NCBI RefSeq assembly: GCF_001544755.2
Contig: NZ_FCOF02000002.1
Span: 62,001-126,000 of the forward strand
From: Caballeronia catudaia
GTDB lineage: Bacteria > Pseudomonadota > Gammaproteobacteria > Burkholderiales > Burkholderiaceae
Direction: 5' to 3'
Length of the DNA: 64,000 nucleotides
In this document: positions 31,120 to 39,277 of the stretch, one piece after another
Layout: each line of letters starts with the position of its first letter
Numbering within the stretch: position 1 is the stretch's first letter
Program-made: the position numbers and the translations under genes
The notes under the pieces: model-generated
Seen by the model: only the letters and a program-made list of their open reading frames with translations
Told to the model about the DNA's origin: nothing
Database searches by the model: none

Positions 31120-31959
31120 CTACATCCCCACCCGCCGTCCTTCCAGTACGTCCTTGGCCTCGGCGAGCTTCTCCGCCAGCGCCGGCCCGCGTGCGAGCGC
31201 AAGCCCGACGGCCAGAATGTCGCCAATTGCGAGATGCGAAATACGCGATGTCATCGGCGAAAAAATGTCGGTGTCTTCATCGACATTTGCGAATAATCCG
31301 ACCGTCGCCATGCGCGCGAGCGGCGAGTTGCCGTGCGTGATCGCAATGACCTTGGCGCCCCCATTCAGCGCCGATCTGCACGCGTCGAGAATGTCCCTGG
31401 TGCGCCCGGTATTGGAAATCGCGACGACGACATCGCCCGCTCCGAGCAGCGCGGCCGAGGTGGTGTACGTATGCGGGTCGGAGTATGCGACAGACGGCAC
31501 GCCCAATCTGAAAAATTTGTGCTGCATGTCGAGCGCCGCGATGCCCGAGCCGCCGGCGCCATAAAACTCGATGCGCCGCGCGTCGGCGAGTATCACGATC
31601 GCCGCGGCGACGCTGTCGGAGGACAGGCTGTTGCGCACGGCGATCAGCGCGCCGATGGTCCGGTCGAGCACCTTGGCCGCGACGCCCGCAGGCGGTTCGT
31701 CCGTACGCACGTCGCGATAAACAGTGGGAACGTCCCCTGCAACGCCCTGAGCGAGACGGATCTTGAATTCGCGAAAGCCCGAAAAGCCGAGCGCCTGGCA
31801 GAACCGTGCGATGGTCGGCTGGCTGACGCCGGCGCGCGCGGCGAAATCGGTCATCGAGAGATCGAGCACCTCGCGCGGCGCTTCGAGAACGTAGTCCGCC
31901 AGCTTGCGCTCGGACGGCCGCAGTTGCTCGCGCATCGCTTCGACTTGGGACAGCAACAT
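31120..31959 (-). CDS. hexR: RpiR-family regulator HexR
   Basis: Transcriptional regulator of central sugar metabolism; in studied proteobacteria it binds keto-deoxyphosphogluconate (KDPG), the Edd product, which releases it from DNA. It is 279 aa long. The N-terminal helix-turn-helix domain is seen in LRPSERKLADYVLEAP and AARAGVSQPTIARFCQALGF. The SIS sugar-phosphate domain lies at about 120-260 (FYGAGGSGIAALDMQHKF, VVVAISNTGRTRDILDAC). It diverges from edd-eda, and HexR-like palindromes lie in the shared promoter region. Confidence 0.92.
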   Translation of the reverse strand: MLLSQVEAMREQLRPSERKLADYVLEAPREVLDLSMTDFAARAGVSQPTIARFCQALGFSGFREFKIRLAQGVAGDVPTVYRDVRTDEPPAGVAAKVLDRTIGALIAVRNSLSSDSVAAAIVILADARRIEFYGAGGSGIAALDMQHKFFRLGVPSVAYSDPHTYTTSAALLGAGDVVVAISNTGRTRDILDACRSALNGGAKVIAITHGNSPLARMATVGLFANVDEDTDIFSPMTSRISHLAIGDILAVGLALARGPALAEKLAEAKDVLEGRRVGM

Positions 31960-32013
31960 CGGAAATCTCGCCTATGCTGAAAATTGCTTGCGACTATAGC
32001 CGACTAACGCGTC

Positions 32014-32028
32014 TGTACAAATACTACA
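32014..32028. promoter_or_regulatory. HexR-like operator candidate, hexR-proximal
   Basis: 15-base imperfect palindrome TGTACAAATACTACA with TGTA...TACA arms, 54 bases upstream of the hexR start. The pattern resembles described HexR sites (TGTA- and TACA-armed, A/T-rich centre). The assignment rests on position and resemblance only. Confidence 0.45.
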
Positions 32029-32133
32029 TAAATATTGGGTGCGGCCTAGGTGGAATCCCGTAGGTGCAGTGTCTGTAAGCCGCCAAACTATGTGGCCGCT
32101 CAAGAATGATGAGTGATTTCGTCGTTGTCAGCC

Positions 32134-32149
32134 TGTAGTTTTTCTACTA
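32134..32149. promoter_or_regulatory. HexR-like operator candidate, edd-proximal
   Basis: TGTAG-TTTTT-CTACT(A), a dyad with one mismatch at the outer arm, 66 bases before the edd start codon. Together with the site at 32014 it would let HexR control both divergent transcripts. Confidence 0.45.
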
Positions 32150-32215
32150 GTATCCTTGCAATAATCAACCCAACCTCGACGGCACGCGCGCCGGGAGAGA
32201 GACGAAGGAGCTTCG

Positions 32216-34162
32216 ATGGTTTCCCCGCATTCGCAACTCAAAAAAGTCACCGATCGCATCATCGAGCGCAGCAAGCCGACGCGCACAGCCTATCTCGCGC
32301 GCATCGATGCCGCGCACGGCCTTTTCCCCGCTCGCGGCGCGCTGTCCTGCGCGAACCTGGCGCATGGCTTCGCCGGTCTCGAAGGGCAGGAGAAGTTCGC
32401 GATCAAGGCGGTGCGCGAACCGAACATCGGCATCGTGTCGTCTTATAACGAGATGCTTTCGGCGCACGCCCCTTACAAGAGTTTCCCGGACATCATCAAG
32501 CAGGCGGCGCGCGAGCACGGCGGCATCGCGCAGTTCGCGGGCGGCGTGCCCGCGATGTGTGACGGCATCACGCAGGGCAACGCCGGCATGGAACTGTCGC
32601 TCTTTTCGCGTGAAGTCATCGCGATGAGCACGGCGGTCGCGCTTACGCACAACATGTTCGATGCCGCGCTGTGCCTCGGCGTGTGCGACAAGATCGTGCC
32701 GGGGCTCGCGATCGGCGCGCTGCAGTTCGGCCATCTGCCGACCATCTTCGTGCCTGCCGGCCCCATGACGAGCGGTCTCACCAATGACGAAAAAGCCAAG
32801 GTGCGCCAGGAATTCGCTACGGGAAAATGCGACCGCGGCGTGCTGCTCGAAGCGGAAGCGGCGGCGTATCACGGCCACGGCACCTGCACGTTCTATGGCA
32901 CGGCCAACAGCAATCAGATGCTGATGGAAGTAATGGGCCTGCATTTGCCGAGCGCGGCGTTCGTGCATCCGCACACGCCGCTGCGCGATGCGCTCACCGC
33001 CGAAGCGGCGCGCCGCGTGCTCGACCTGACGCTCGAGCGCGGCAATTACACGCCGATCGGTCATGTCGTCGATGAAAAAGCGATCGTGAACGGCATCGTT
33101 GCGCTCCTCGCAACGGGCGGCTCGACCAATCACACGCTGCATCTCGTGGCGATCGCGCGGGCGGCGGGCGTCGTGATCGACTGGAACGATTTCGACGAGC
33201 TGTCGCAGGTCGTGCCGCTGCTCGCGAAAATCTACCCGAACGGCAAGGCCGACGTGAATCACTTCCAGGCGGCGGGCGGCGTGGCATTTCTCGTGCGCAA
33301 TCTGCTCGAGGGCGGCTTGCTGCACGAAGACGTGCAGACGGTGGCCGGCCGTGGACTGTCGCATTACACCAGGGAGCCGAAGCTCATCGACGGCAAACTG
33401 CAGTGGGTCGACGGCGCGCAGGAAAGCCACGACACCAAGGTGCTGCGGGCCATCGGCGAGCCGTTTCAGCCGGACGGCGGGCTGCGTCTCATGCAGGGCA
33501 AGCTCGGGCGCGGCGTCATCAAGATTTCGGCGGTGGCTCCCGAGCATCGCGTGGTGAAGGCGCCGGCCATCGTTTTCAATTCGCAGGAAGAAGTGCAGGA
33601 AGCGTTCGACAAGGGTGAATTGAAGCGTGATTTCGTCGCCGTCGTGCGTTTCCAGGGCGCGCGCGCGAACGGCATGCCGGAGCTGCATCGTTTGACGCCG
33701 TTGCTGGGCGTGTTGCAGGATCACGGCTTCCACGTCGCGCTCGTCACCGACGGACGCATGTCGGGCGCGTCGGGCAAGGTGCCGGCGGTGATTCACGTAT
33801 CGCCCGAGGCGCTGCTGCATGGGCCGCTCGGCAAGGTCCGCACCGGCGACATGCTCGTGATCGACGCGCCCGCGGGCGTGCTCGACATCGAGATCGACGT
33901 GAACGAATGGGCGGCGCGGGAGGTCCAGGCGCCGTTGCATCAGGCCGACAATGAAGCCGGTTTCGGTCGCGAACTGTTTGGCGTGTTCCGCAGCGCGGCG
34001 TTGCCGGCGGAAGAGGGCGCATCGGTATTCGGTCCGCTGATCGGCGCGACGGTTGGCGACGGGGCGAACAGTACGGCGGGCGCGCAGGACAGGAACCCGC
34101 TGCGCGAAAACGCGCGTGCCGCGGCATCGGCGTTGAACAAGGCCCACGCCACGCAGCACTGA
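32216..34162 (+). CDS. edd: Phosphogluconate dehydratase
   Basis: Iron-sulfur dehydratase that converts 6-phosphogluconate to 2-keto-3-deoxy-6-phosphogluconate, the first Entner-Doudoroff step. It is 648 aa long, longer than dihydroxyacid dehydratase as expected of Edd. Signatures include [16 protein letters not shown], the cluster-ligand segment [15 protein letters not shown] and [13 protein letters not shown] (Cys ligands), [15 protein letters not shown], and [19 protein letters not shown] near the end. AAGGAG precedes the ATG. eda follows after 88 bases. Confidence 0.96.
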   Translation: MVSPHSQLKKVTDRIIERSKPTRTAYLARIDAAHGLFPARGALSCANLAHGFAGLEGQEKFAIKAVREPNIGIVSSYNEMLSAHAPYKSFPDIIKQAAREHGGIAQFAGGVPAMCDGITQGNAGMELSLFSREVIAMSTAVALTHNMFDAALCLGVCDKIVPGLAIGALQFGHLPTIFVPAGPMTSGLTNDEKAKVRQEFATGKCDRGVLLEAEAAAYHGHGTCTFYGTANSNQMLMEVMGLHLPSAAFVHPHTPLRDALTAEAARRVLDLTLERGNYTPIGHVVDEKAIVNGIVALLATGGSTNHTLHLVAIARAAGVVIDWNDFDELSQVVPLLAKIYPNGKADVNHFQAAGGVAFLVRNLLEGGLLHEDVQTVAGRGLSHYTREPKLIDGKLQWVDGAQESHDTKVLRAIGEPFQPDGGLRLMQGKLGRGVIKISAVAPEHRVVKAPAIVFNSQEEVQEAFDKGELKRDFVAVVRFQGARANGMPELHRLTPLLGVLQDHGFHVALVTDGRMSGASGKVPAVIHVSPEALLHGPLGKVRTGDMLVIDAPAGVLDIEIDVNEWAAREVQAPLHQADNEAGFGRELFGVFRSAALPAEEGASVFGPLIGATVGDGANSTAGAQDRNPLRENARAAASALNKAHATQH

Positions 34163-34250
34163 AGATCGCAACGACGGGCAAACGGCTCGAACCTGAGAGA
34201 AACCCGCGGACAGGCCACATGGCGCCGCACAAAAACCAGGAGTCGCATCA

Positions 34251-34883
34251 ATGAAAACGGTAAGCGAAATCGTGCGTCTGGGACCGGTGATTCCGGTGCT
34301 GGCGTTCGAATCGGTCGAGCAGGGCGAACACGTATCGCGCGCGCTTCATGCGGGCGGCGTGAAGGTGCTGGAAATCACGCTGCGCACGCCGGCGGGCATC
34401 GGCGCGATCGAGCGCGCAAGTGAACTGGCCGACGACATCGTCGTCGGCGTGGGCACCATCACGAAGCCCGAGCATTGCGCGCAGGCGAAGAAGGCTGGCG
34501 CGCAGTTCGGTGTGTCGCCGGGGCTGACCAAGGACATGCACAAGGCCGCTCAGGATGCCGGTCTGCCGTTGCTGCCGGGCGTGATGACGCCGAGCGACAT
34601 CATCGCGGCATTGGAACTGGGTTACGAGATCGTCAAGTTCTTCCCGGCGCAGCAGGCGGGCGGCATTCCGATGCTGCAGGCGTTCTACGGACCATTCCCA
34701 AATCTGAAATTCTGTCCGACGGGCGGAATCACGGCGGAGACCGCGTCGAGCTTTCTGGCGCAGCCGAACGTCGTCTGCGTCGGCGGCTCGTGGCTCACGC
34801 CGAAGGCCGCGCTTGCTGCACAGAACTGGGAAGAGGTTACGCGCCTCGCGCGCGCCGCGAGCGAGCTGGCGCCGCACAAGTAA
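34251..34883 (+). CDS. eda: KDPG aldolase
   Basis: Cleaves 2-keto-3-deoxy-6-phosphogluconate into pyruvate and glyceraldehyde-3-phosphate. It is 210 aa, standard length. The substrate-binding GPVIPVLAFE, the Glu-containing VLEITLRTPAG and the Schiff-base Lys segment YEIVKFFPAQQAGG (Lys in VKFFP) are visible. AGGAG stands before the ATG. A terminator follows the gene, so the DUF2827 genes downstream appear to be a separate transcript. Confidence 0.96.
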   Translation: MKTVSEIVRLGPVIPVLAFESVEQGEHVSRALHAGGVKVLEITLRTPAGIGAIERASELADDIVVGVGTITKPEHCAQAKKAGAQFGVSPGLTKDMHKAAQDAGLPLLPGVMTPSDIIAALELGYEIVKFFPAQQAGGIPMLQAFYGPFPNLKFCPTGGITAETASSFLAQPNVVCVGGSWLTPKAALAAQNWEEVTRLARAASELAPHK

Positions 34884-34901
34884 GCAAACATCGCTGTCTC
34901 G

Positions 34902-34945
34902 AAGGCGCGTTCGACTGCGTGAGCGGTCGGACGCGCCTTTTTTCT
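34902..34945 (+). terminator. Rho-independent terminator of edd-eda
   Basis: The arm AAGGCGCGT (34902-34910) pairs with ACGCGCCTT (34931-34939), extended inside by CGAC/GTCG, and is followed by a T run. It starts 18 bases after the eda stop. Confidence 0.85.
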
Positions 34946-35417
34946 CTTGGTCCGAGTTCAATGCCCGACCCCTCCGTTCGCCTACGCTGCTTGATGGCGT
35001 GATCCTGTCGAGCAGGCGCAAATCAGCGTTTCCCGCGCCACCGCACCCAGTCCGTCCGTTGACTAATTCGATTAATGAAATCGGATAAATCTTAATTGCG
35101 AAATTAATCACGTTAAGACAATCGATCGAATTTGAGACTCGCGTAAGACTGTTCTCATTAATCCGCGATTTGCTGGGAATCGTCGCCCTTTTTATATATA
35201 TTTAGGCTTTAGAAGTTCCTCGATATATTTAATCGCGGAAGCGAATCAAAAAGGAAGTTCGGCGCATCTGGTGCCATTCCTCTTCACTTCCGCACGATGC
35301 TGTCTGTTTCCAGCACCGCACGCGCCGTCCCAGCTCGCACCGTGCCGACAGCGCTGAACTTGCCGCGGAACCTCTTTTTCTAAAAACGCAATTTCGTTTT
35401 TTCAGGATATCAATCCG
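34946..35417. promoter_or_regulatory. AT-rich region upstream of the DUF2827 cluster
   Basis: About 470 bases with no credible gene. From about 35060 to 35250 the base composition falls sharply to A/T richness, unlike the flanking genes. It contains the dyad TTAATT-GCGA-AATTAA (35092-35107). A possible leader stem pairs GGAAGT (35253-35258) with ACTTCC (35286-35291). A weak A/T hairpin AAAAACG/CGTTTTT (35382-35401) lies directly before the ribosome-binding region AGGATA. This is probably the promoter and leader of the three DUF2827 genes; silencing by an H-NS-like protein is possible (inference). Confidence 0.45.
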
Positions 35418-36578
35418 ATGACCATTCGAGTCGGAATTTCAGTCGTCACGCATCAAGGCCAGAACATCTGGCAAAACGGTCTGGGCCAGAACGTGATCTT
35501 TTTTTCGGAAGTGCTTCAAAAGCTTCCGTTCGTCGAAAGCGTTTCACTGATCGACGTAGGCGATCAGAACGCGATGCCGCCGCAGGTGGACACGGCGTCG
35601 AAAGATCTTCGCATCATTCGCAATCCGGACGCCACCGACGCCGTCGACGTCATATTCGAGATGGGCGGCGCGCTCGACACGCAATGGCTCGATCTGATGC
35701 GCGCGCGCGGCAAGAAGGTCGTGTACTACTGTTGCGGTCAGCCGTATGTCGGACTCGTGGAAGCGCCGGTTTTCGACAAGCCCGTCCATGTGATGCGCCC
35801 GGATCGTTACGATGAAATCTGGCTGATGTCGAAGGACCGGCTGTCCGTTCCAATGATGCGCACGTTGCACCGTTGCCCGGTCCATCTCATTCCGTTCATC
35901 TGGCATCCGCAGTTCCTCGAGAAGCGTATCGAGGAAGTCGAAGAACACGGTCTTCGCTACGGCTATGAGCGTCGAGCAAACGAGTCGGCTCAGCCGGCCA
36001 TACAGCCGCAAGGTTTCCGCGTTGCAATGTTCGAGCCGAATATTTCGGTCGTGAAAACGTCGAGCATCCCGATGCTTGCGTGCGAAGAGGCATATCGCGC
36101 AGACCGTTCGAGCGTGTCCGCCATGCACGTACTGAATTCGGTGCACATGAAGGATCATCCCACGCTCATGTACTTGGCGAATTCGCTGGACCTGGTGAAG
36201 GATTCGAAGGCGACGTTCCACGGCCGTAACGACATCGCCGGATTTATGGCGCAGTACGCCGATGCGGTGGTGTCGCATCAATGGGGCAATGATCAGAATT
36301 ATCTGTATCTCGACGTGCTCTATGGCGGCTACCCGCTCATTCATAACTCGCCGTGGCTGAAAGATGCCGGCTACTACTATCCGGGCTTCGACGCGCAAGA
36401 GGGCGGGCGTCAGTTGCTGAAAGCGTTCCGCGAGCACGACAACACGCTCGACGAATACCGCGCCCGCGCGCAACGCGTCATCGATGCAGTGAATCCTTTC
36501 AACCAGGCGAACCTGGATGCTTTCGCAGACCGGTTGATCAACCTCTGTCAAGGAAGCAAGCTCAAGGTAGGCGTATGA
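35418..36578 (+). CDS. DUF2827 protein 1, glycosyltransferase-like
   Basis: 386-aa soluble protein with no signal peptide or membrane segment. It shares the DUF2827 layout with the next two genes: an N-terminal Rossmann-like start (IRVGISVV...IWQNGLGQNVIFFSEVL), YYCCGQPYV in the first half, FEPNISVVKTSSIPMLACE (205-223) at the start of the second half, then VVSHQWGNDQNYLYLDVL (284-301) and GGYPLIHNS (303-311). Two Rossmann-like halves and the GG-P-L-I-H-N segment are reminiscent of GT-B glycosyltransferases, but activity is unproven. First gene of a three-gene run ahead of the adhesin gene; its stop overlaps the next start (ATGA). Confidence 0.8.
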   Translation: MTIRVGISVVTHQGQNIWQNGLGQNVIFFSEVLQKLPFVESVSLIDVGDQNAMPPQVDTASKDLRIIRNPDATDAVDVIFEMGGALDTQWLDLMRARGKKVVYYCCGQPYVGLVEAPVFDKPVHVMRPDRYDEIWLMSKDRLSVPMMRTLHRCPVHLIPFIWHPQFLEKRIEEVEEHGLRYGYERRANESAQPAIQPQGFRVAMFEPNISVVKTSSIPMLACEEAYRADRSSVSAMHVLNSVHMKDHPTLMYLANSLDLVKDSKATFHGRNDIAGFMAQYADAVVSHQWGNDQNYLYLDVLYGGYPLIHNSPWLKDAGYYYPGFDAQEGGRQLLKAFREHDNTLDEYRARAQRVIDAVNPFNQANLDAFADRLINLCQGSKLKVGV

Positions 36579-37726
36579 ACATGCAAAACAAATCCCGTAT
36601 GCCGGAGCGGATCAATGTCGGCGTTTCCATCTATATCCGCAAGGGCGAGCAATCGCTTTGGGAAAACGGCATTTTCCAGAATTGCCTGTATCTCGTGATG
36701 CTGCTCATGCGCTCGCCGCGTGTTAAGTCCACCTACCTGGTGACGGGTGGCGGCGACGGCGGTCCCGAAGACGCGAAGCGCTTTCTTTCCGATTCGCCCG
36801 TGCCGCTCATCGACATGAAAACGGCCATGTCGAAGCTCGATGTCATGATCGAAATGAGCGCGCAGCTCGACCGCGAGTGGTCGGTGAAGTTCAAGGAGCG
36901 TGGCGGCAAGATCATTACGATGCGGGTCGGCAATGACTATGTCATCGATATCGAACGCATGGTCTTCAACCTTCAGCACGCGCTGCTCGTCTCGGGTGCT
37001 CCCTACGATGAAGTCTGGACGCTTCCCGAGTACGAAGTAAGCTGCAAGCCCTACTTCGAGACGCTGTTCCGCGCGCCGGTCAGGCTCATGCCGCACCTGT
37101 GGAGTCCGGTTGTCCTCGATCGCGAAGCCGCGAAGCTTCCGGAAGGGGTGAAGTTTGGCTATCAGCCGGGCCGCCGCCGCTGGCGCGTCGGTATTTTCGA
37201 GCCGAATGTCTGCATGGTGAAGACGAGCTATATCCCGATGCTCGCCTGCGAAGCAGCGCATCGTGAAAATCCGGACATGCTCGAGCGCGTGTGGGCGTAC
37301 AACACATTCAAGCTGAAAGACCATGCGGCGTTCGCAGGATTCGCGCATAGCCTCGATTACGTGAAGCACGGCCTCGGCAACTTCGAAGGACGCTTCCCGT
37401 TTGCGCAGATCGTGCCGCAATGCGTCGATGCGGTGGTCAGCCACCAGTGGGAAAACCCGCAGAACTACGTCTATTACGAAGCGCTCCACGGCGGCTATCC
37501 GCTGATTCACAACTCGCATCTGATAGGCGACTGCGGCTACCGCTATCACGATTTCGATTGCGAAGAAGGCGGGAAGGCATTGCTGCGCGCGTTCGCGGAG
37601 CATGACGCCAATCTCGAAAGCTACCGCGCGACGGCAAACAAATTCCTTCGCACGCTCGATCCCGAAAACGAAGAGAACGTGCGGATCTACACGGAAGCGA
37701 TCGAAGCGGTGTACGCCAGGGCGTAA
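36575..37726 (+). CDS. DUF2827 protein 2, glycosyltransferase-like
   Basis: 383-aa paralogue of the preceding protein. Corresponding motifs are INVGVSIYIRKGEQSLWENG with IFQNCLYLVMLL near the start, IFEPNVCMVKTSYIPMLACE in the middle, and VVSHQWENPQNYVYYEAL with GGYPLIHNS near the C terminus. It starts at ATG 36575 inside the stop codon of gene 1, so translation is coupled. Divergence from its neighbours is considerable outside the motifs, which suggests the three copies differ in substrate rather than being a recent duplication (inference). Confidence 0.8.
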   Translation: MNMQNKSRMPERINVGVSIYIRKGEQSLWENGIFQNCLYLVMLLMRSPRVKSTYLVTGGGDGGPEDAKRFLSDSPVPLIDMKTAMSKLDVMIEMSAQLDREWSVKFKERGGKIITMRVGNDYVIDIERMVFNLQHALLVSGAPYDEVWTLPEYEVSCKPYFETLFRAPVRLMPHLWSPVVLDREAAKLPEGVKFGYQPGRRRWRVGIFEPNVCMVKTSYIPMLACEAAHRENPDMLERVWAYNTFKLKDHAAFAGFAHSLDYVKHGLGNFEGRFPFAQIVPQCVDAVVSHQWENPQNYVYYEALHGGYPLIHNSHLIGDCGYRYHDFDCEEGGKALLRAFAEHDANLESYRATANKFLRTLDPENEENVRIYTEAIEAVYARA

Positions 37727-37772
37727 GCATCGAAGTCAACGGATGTGCCGCAGGGCATGGAGTAAAAGCGTA

Positions 37773-38900
37773 ATGAAGAAGTTGCGAATTGGCATCACCA
37801 TCGGTCTGTTTCACGAGGCCGAAACGCTGTGGAACAACGGCATCAAGCAGAACGCGGTGTTCCTCGCGGAAGCGCTCAAGAACTGTCCGAACGTGGAAAG
37901 TGTCGTGCTCGTCAATACGACACATGTCGCGATCACCAAGCAGTTGCCCTGGGATCTGGAGCGCTGGCCTACGGTGACGTTCGACGGCGCGAAAGACAAT
38001 ATTGATGTGATGATCGAACTCGGTGGCCAGATCGATACGAACGCCACCGAATATCTGAAGCGGCGCGGCGCGCGGCTCGTGTCGTATTGCTGCGGTTTCG
38101 AGTACGTTCACGCGATGGAGTCCATCCTGTTCAACCGGCCGAGCTTCGGGGACAACCTGTTCGTGAATCAGCGTTACGACGACATCTGGATGATTCCGCA
38201 GGTCGCGAACATCAGCGCGCCGTACTTCGAGGTATTGCGCCGGCAGACTGCGCAAGTCGTGCCGTTCATCTGGAGCCCGATGTTCCTGAACGTGCGCACC
38301 GCGTCCTTGCCGCATTCGGGTGAGTATCAGCCGAGGGCAGGGCCGCGGCGCCTGAGCGTGATGGAGCCCAATATCAATGTTGTGAAATTTTGTTTTTATC
38401 CGGCGCTCATCGCGGAACTTGCGTATCGCGAACGTCCCAACGATATTCAGTTGCTTCAGGTGACCAACGCGCAACATATTGCAACGAACTGCAAGGAATT
38501 CATTTCCTTGATGAACCAGCTCGATATCGTTCGCAATCACAAGGCGGTGTTTCTCGGACGTTTCGATACGCCGACGTATCTCGCCGAGCATACGGATATC
38601 GTCGTGTCGCATCAGTGGGAAAATCCGCTGAACTATTTTTACCTCGAAGTGTGCTGGCAGGGCTATCCACTGGTTCACAATGCGACGCTTTGCACGGATC
38701 TGGGTTACTACTACCGCGACAACAACGTGAGCGAGGGGGCTCGGCGGGTCGTCGAGGCGATTGATCATCACGATTCGCAACTCGCGCAATATCGGGACAA
38801 GCAGCGCACGGCAATTGCGCGTTATTTGCCGGACAACGCGGAGCTGGTAGGTGGCTATGCTGGATTGCTCGACTCACTCGTCGAGAAACCACTGCGCTGA
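37773..38900 (+). CDS. DUF2827 protein 3, glycosyltransferase-like
   Basis: 375-aa third paralogue. Motifs are LRIGITIGLFHEAETLWNNG with IKQNAVFLAEAL, YCCGFEYVHAM (as in gene 1), MEPNINVVKFCFYPALIAE, and VVSHQWENPLNYFYLEV with GYPLVHNATL. It deviates from copies 1 and 2 by losing KTS-IPML in the central motif and by GYPLVHN in place of GGYPLIHNS. GGAG precedes ATG 37773. A long perfect hairpin after the gene separates the cluster from the adhesin gene. Confidence 0.8.
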   Translation: MKKLRIGITIGLFHEAETLWNNGIKQNAVFLAEALKNCPNVESVVLVNTTHVAITKQLPWDLERWPTVTFDGAKDNIDVMIELGGQIDTNATEYLKRRGARLVSYCCGFEYVHAMESILFNRPSFGDNLFVNQRYDDIWMIPQVANISAPYFEVLRRQTAQVVPFIWSPMFLNVRTASLPHSGEYQPRAGPRRLSVMEPNINVVKFCFYPALIAELAYRERPNDIQLLQVTNAQHIATNCKEFISLMNQLDIVRNHKAVFLGRFDTPTYLAEHTDIVVSHQWENPLNYFYLEVCWQGYPLVHNATLCTDLGYYYRDNNVSEGARRVVEAIDHHDSQLAQYRDKQRTAIARYLPDNAELVGGYAGLLDSLVEKPLR

Positions 38901-38938
38901 TTCAGTGTTTTTCGCAGCGTAGACTCAGTGCTGTCCAG

Positions 38939-38977
38939 GCGCCATTGTCCGATCAGATGATCGGACAATGGCGCTTT
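38939..38977 (+). terminator. Strong hairpin terminator after the DUF2827 genes
   Basis: Perfect 16-base stem (arms 38939-38954 and 38959-38974, GCGCCATTGTCCGATC and its complement) with a 4-base loop AGAT and a short T tract. It lies 38 bases after the third DUF2827 stop codon. Confidence 0.8.
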
Positions 38978-39277
38978 GTGCGTTTCGCATTGAGCGCAGC
39001 GCTTTCTCTTTAATTCACTTCGATAGTGTTTCAGAAGAGTTGTCGGAGAATTCTTAAATTTTCGCATTTAGTTAGGATTGCATTTTAATGCAGTCAATAA
39101 GCATTTTCCGAAAATTTGTAGCTGGCTGGCATTTCTGCAGGTTTCCCACAGTTCATTGAATTTAGGACATGTCCGCTTCAGGGAAGTGGCGCTCCTGAAT
39201 ATCCTATGTCGTGGTCAAAAGCTGTTTCCTTTTTTATTTTGTAAAAGACGCTCGTTTTTTGTGGGTCAATTCGGTTT
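38978..39277. promoter_or_regulatory. AT-rich promoter region of the giant adhesin gene
   Basis: 300 bases, markedly AT-rich. It contains a perfect 10-base palindrome GGACATGTCC (39165-39174), preceded by TTGAAT (39156-39161). No strong Shine-Dalgarno lies before ATG 39278 (only GTGGG). A 67-codon open frame from TTG 39078 ends at TGA 39279-39281, overlapping the adhesin ATG as ATGA; it may be chance or a coupling leader. Confidence 0.4.

Noticed and set aside
34248-35111. 287-codon minus-strand open frame over eda and the following gap
   Set aside because: It covers eda antisense and runs through the eda terminator; no motif, and its composition is that of a shadow frame.
29162-39277. Two-partner-secretion system (HMW1A/HMW1B, TpsB transporter) to go with the HMW1C homologue
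   Set aside because: No TpsB/POTRA-barrel or TPS-domain adhesin frame is present in the window.
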